Shown in pieces: positions 6,486 to 8,103 of a stretch of 8,103 nucleotides of DNA. Each line of letters starts with the position of its first letter. Positions within the stretch are counted from its first letter, which is position 1. The notes beneath the pieces are model-generated. The model saw nothing but the letters and a program-made list of their open reading frames with translations. It was not told the DNA's origin and did no database searches. The stretch is from Pseudomonas sp. (GTDB lineage: Bacteria; Pseudomonadota; Gammaproteobacteria; Pseudomonadales; Pseudomonadaceae): the NCBI GenBank assembly GCA_030654635.1, contig JAURXE010000529.1, positions 1 through 8,103 of the forward strand, written 5' to 3'. Both the position numbers and the translations under genes were made by a program.

Positions 6486-6494
6486 GGTGAAACC

Positions 6495-7658
6495 ATGACT
6501 GTATCTGTAGGCGCTGCCGTGACTGCAAAAGTCAACCTGCTGGGGCTGACTCAGCAGCAAATGGAAAACTTCTTCGACTCTATTGGGGAGAAGCGTTTTC
6601 GCGCCGGTCAGATCATGAAGTGGATTCACCACTTTGGTGTCGATGATTTCGACGCCATGAGCAATGTCAGCAAGGCTTTGCGCGAAAAGCTCAAAGACCT
6701 TGCTGAGATTCGCGGTCCGGAAATTGTCAGTCAGGATATCTCCACCGACGGCACCCGTAAGTGGGTGGTACGCGTGGCCTCTGGCAGTTGCGTTGAGACC
6801 GTGTATATCCCTCAAGGTAATCGCGGCACCCTGTGCGTATCTTCGCAGGCGGGTTGTGCGCTGGATTGCAGTTTTTGCTCCACCGGCAAACAAGGTTTTA
6901 ATAGCGATCTGACCGCGGCGGAAGTCATCGGTCAGGTGTGGCTCGCAAATAAGTCATTTAGCAGCGTCCCGGCCAAAATCGACCGCGCCGTCACCAACGT
7001 GGTGATGATGGGCATGGGTGAGCCGCTGCTGAACTTCGATAACGTAGTCGCCGCCATGAGCATCATGATGGACGATCTGGGCTACGGTATCTCCAAGCGC
7101 AAGGTAACCCTGTCCACCTCCGGCGTAGTGCCGATGATTGACAAGCTGGGCGAAGTGCTGGATGTGTCCTTGGCGCTGTCGCTGCACGCGCCCAATGATG
7201 AATTGCGTAATCAGTTGGTGCCAATCAATAAGAAGTACCCGCTGGAAATGCTGCTGGCCGCCTGTCGGCGCTACGTGTCGCGGCTCGGCGAGAAGCGTGT
7301 ACTGACTATCGAATACACCTTGCTCAAAGATGTGAATGATCAGCCCGAGCATGCCGAGCAGATGATCGCGCTGCTGGCGGATTTCCCCTGCAAGATCAAC
7401 CTGATTCCGTTTAATCCGTTTCCCTTCTCCGGTTATGAGCGGCCGAGCAACAATGCCATCCGCCGTTTTCAGGATTTGTTGTACAAGGCCGGGCACAATG
7501 TCACTGTGCGCACCACGCGCGGCGAAGATATCGATGCCGCCTGCGGGCAGTTGGTCGGTCAGGTGATGGATCGTACCCGCCGCAGCGAACGCTACATTGC
7601 CGTGCGTGAGCTGAGTGCCGAAGCCGATCAGTCGCTGATCGCCACCAAATCCGTCTGA
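6495..7658 (+). CDS. rlmN: Dual-specificity radical-SAM RNA methyltransferase RlmN
   Basis: RlmN methylates C2 of A2503 in 23S rRNA and A37 in certain tRNAs. The ATG at 6495 gives 387 residues, close to the family length (E. coli 384). It follows GAGGGTGA and the unconserved [12 protein letters not shown] leads into the family start VNLLGL. The radical-SAM [4Fe-4S] motif CxxxCxxC is Cys121, Cys125 and Cys128 ([13 protein letters not shown]). Cys114, the partner resolving cysteine, and Cys350 (DIDAACGQL), the methyl-carrying cysteine, are both present. MGMGEPLLN (172-180) is the GGE-like SAM-binding motif, and LSLHAPND is also typical. A GTG at 6453 in frame lies within ndk and was rejected. 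The gap to ndk is 23 bases, so the two are probably co-transcribed. The enzyme needs an Fe-S cluster of the type the upstream operon makes. Confidence 0.97.
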   Translation: MTVSVGAAVTAKVNLLGLTQQQMENFFDSIGEKRFRAGQIMKWIHHFGVDDFDAMSNVSKALREKLKDLAEIRGPEIVSQDISTDGTRKWVVRVASGSCVETVYIPQGNRGTLCVSSQAGCALDCSFCSTGKQGFNSDLTAAEVIGQVWLANKSFSSVPAKIDRAVTNVVMMGMGEPLLNFDNVVAAMSIMMDDLGYGISKRKVTLSTSGVVPMIDKLGEVLDVSLALSLHAPNDELRNQLVPINKKYPLEMLLAACRRYVSRLGEKRVLTIEYTLLKDVNDQPEHAEQMIALLADFPCKINLIPFNPFPFSGYERPSNNAIRRFQDLLYKAGHNVTVRTTRGEDIDAACGQLVGQVMDRTRRSERYIAVRELSAEADQSLIATKSV

Positions 7659-7671
7659 AGGGATGTTCTCG

Positions 7672-8103
7672 ATGATTCTGCGCCCTGCGTTGCTGCTGTT
7701 GCTATTCACGCTGCTGGCCGGCTGTGTGAGCACCGGCGATGTTAATCCGCTGAAAACTGACAAGGGGCGAGATGAGGCGCGAGATGCATATATCCAACTG
7801 GGCATCGGTTACTTGCAGCAGGGTAATACTGGCCGAGCCAAGGTGCCGTTGAAGAAAGCACTGGATATAGACCCTTCAAATGCGGATGCGCATGCGGCAC
7901 TGGCATTGGTGTTTCAGTCGGAAATGGAAGTCGATTTGGCTGATGAGCACTACCGCAAGGCGCTTTCAGCGCGGGGCGATGACACTCGAATTTTGAATAA
8001 CTACGGCAGCTTTTTGTTTGAGCAAAAGCGTTATCCCGAGGCCATGGAACGCTTCCAGCAGGCCTCTAAGGACAACCTGTACCAAGAGCGTTCGCGGGTT
8101 TTT
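7672..8103 (+). CDS. pilW: Type IV pilus biogenesis/stability TPR lipoprotein PilF/PilW (3' end outside window)
   Basis: The frame runs open from ATG 7672 to the window edge, showing 144 residues; the family is about 250 long. A lipoprotein signal peptide (MILRPALLLLLFTLLAGC) has its lipobox LAGC at 15-18, so Cys18 should be lipidated. The next residues, VST, include no Asp, consistent with outer-membrane sorting. NPLKTDKGRDEARDAYIQLG follows, then TPR repeats at about 37-70 (AYIQLGIGYLQQGN, ALDIDPSNADA), 71-104 and 105-138 (NNYGSFLFEQKRYPEA). In P. aeruginosa the protein (called PilF there) is the pilotin that localises and multimerises the PilQ secretin for type IV pili. The ATG at 7663 is in frame, but AAGGGA (7658-7663) is spaced correctly only for 7672. 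It starts 13 bases after rlmN. Confidence 0.93.
   Translation, partial: MILRPALLLLLFTLLAGCVSTGDVNPLKTDKGRDEARDAYIQLGIGYLQQGNTGRAKVPLKKALDIDPSNADAHAALALVFQSEMEVDLADEHYRKALSARGDDTRILNNYGSFLFEQKRYPEAMERFQQASKDNLYQERSRVF

Noticed and set aside
6453..6494. Upstream GTG extension of rlmN overlapping ndk
   Set aside because: The added residues [14 protein letters not shown] come from translating the ndk end and the ribosome-binding site; ATG 6495 has proper spacing.
6954..7805. 283-residue open frame on the minus strand opposite rlmN and pilW
   Set aside because: It spans two convincing + strand genes and their junction; its histidine/glutamine-rich translation is typical of an antisense shadow.
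1..8103. Mobile elements, CRISPR arrays, tRNA or rRNA genes, prophage or defence genes
   Set aside because: The strand is almost fully covered by conserved housekeeping genes with short gaps; no direct-repeat arrays, transposase motifs or structural RNA were seen. Nothing supports a novel system here.

Overview
This window looks like chromosomal DNA of a Pseudomonas-type gammaproteobacterium, moderately GC-rich. The encoded proteins closely resemble what I remember of P. aeruginosa and Azotobacter counterparts, and the order cysE-iscR-iscS-iscU-iscA-hscB-hscA-fdx-iscX-ndk-rlmN-pilF/pilW is the order I know from Pseudomonas. I could not run a search, so the genus is an inference. All genes are on the + strand, tightly packed and apparently intact; only the two edge genes are cut by the window.

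Layout: bases 2-319 are the 3' end of cysE (serine O-acetyltransferase). Bases 320-457 hold a weak candidate terminator and then the isc promoter. This has TTGACT and GATAAT boxes 17 bases apart, overlapped by a type-1 IscR site. Bases 458-5946 are the complete ISC iron-sulfur cluster operon: regulator IscR, cysteine desulfurase IscS, scaffold IscU, A-type protein IscA, co-chaperone HscB, Hsp70 chaperone HscA, [2Fe-2S] ferredoxin Fdx and the small acidic protein IscX. Bases 5947-6039 hold a terminator-like hairpin whose loop carries a perfect TATAAT. Next come ndk (nucleoside diphosphate kinase), rlmN (radical-SAM rRNA/tRNA adenine methyltransferase, itself a [4Fe-4S] enzyme) and the 5' part of a lipoprotein TPR gene of the PilF/PilW family.

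How it works together: CysE starts cysteine synthesis. IscS takes sulfur from cysteine and passes it to IscU, where clusters form with electrons from Fdx and modulation by IscX. HscA and HscB release the cluster from IscU through its LPPVK motif. IscR with a [2Fe-2S] cluster is expected to repress its own promoter, closing the feedback loop. Catalytic and ligand residues are present in every protein examined.

The gene content is ordinary and I see no previously undescribed system. The observations worth a second look are in the junctions: a second IscR half-site forming a perfect inverted repeat with the main site, a promoter -10 box inside a terminator loop before ndk, a hairpin with the ndk stop codon in its loop and the rlmN ribosome-binding site at its base, a palindrome before an hscA start that lacks a Shine-Dalgarno, alternative hairpins at the iscS/iscU junction, and the long CysE tail.
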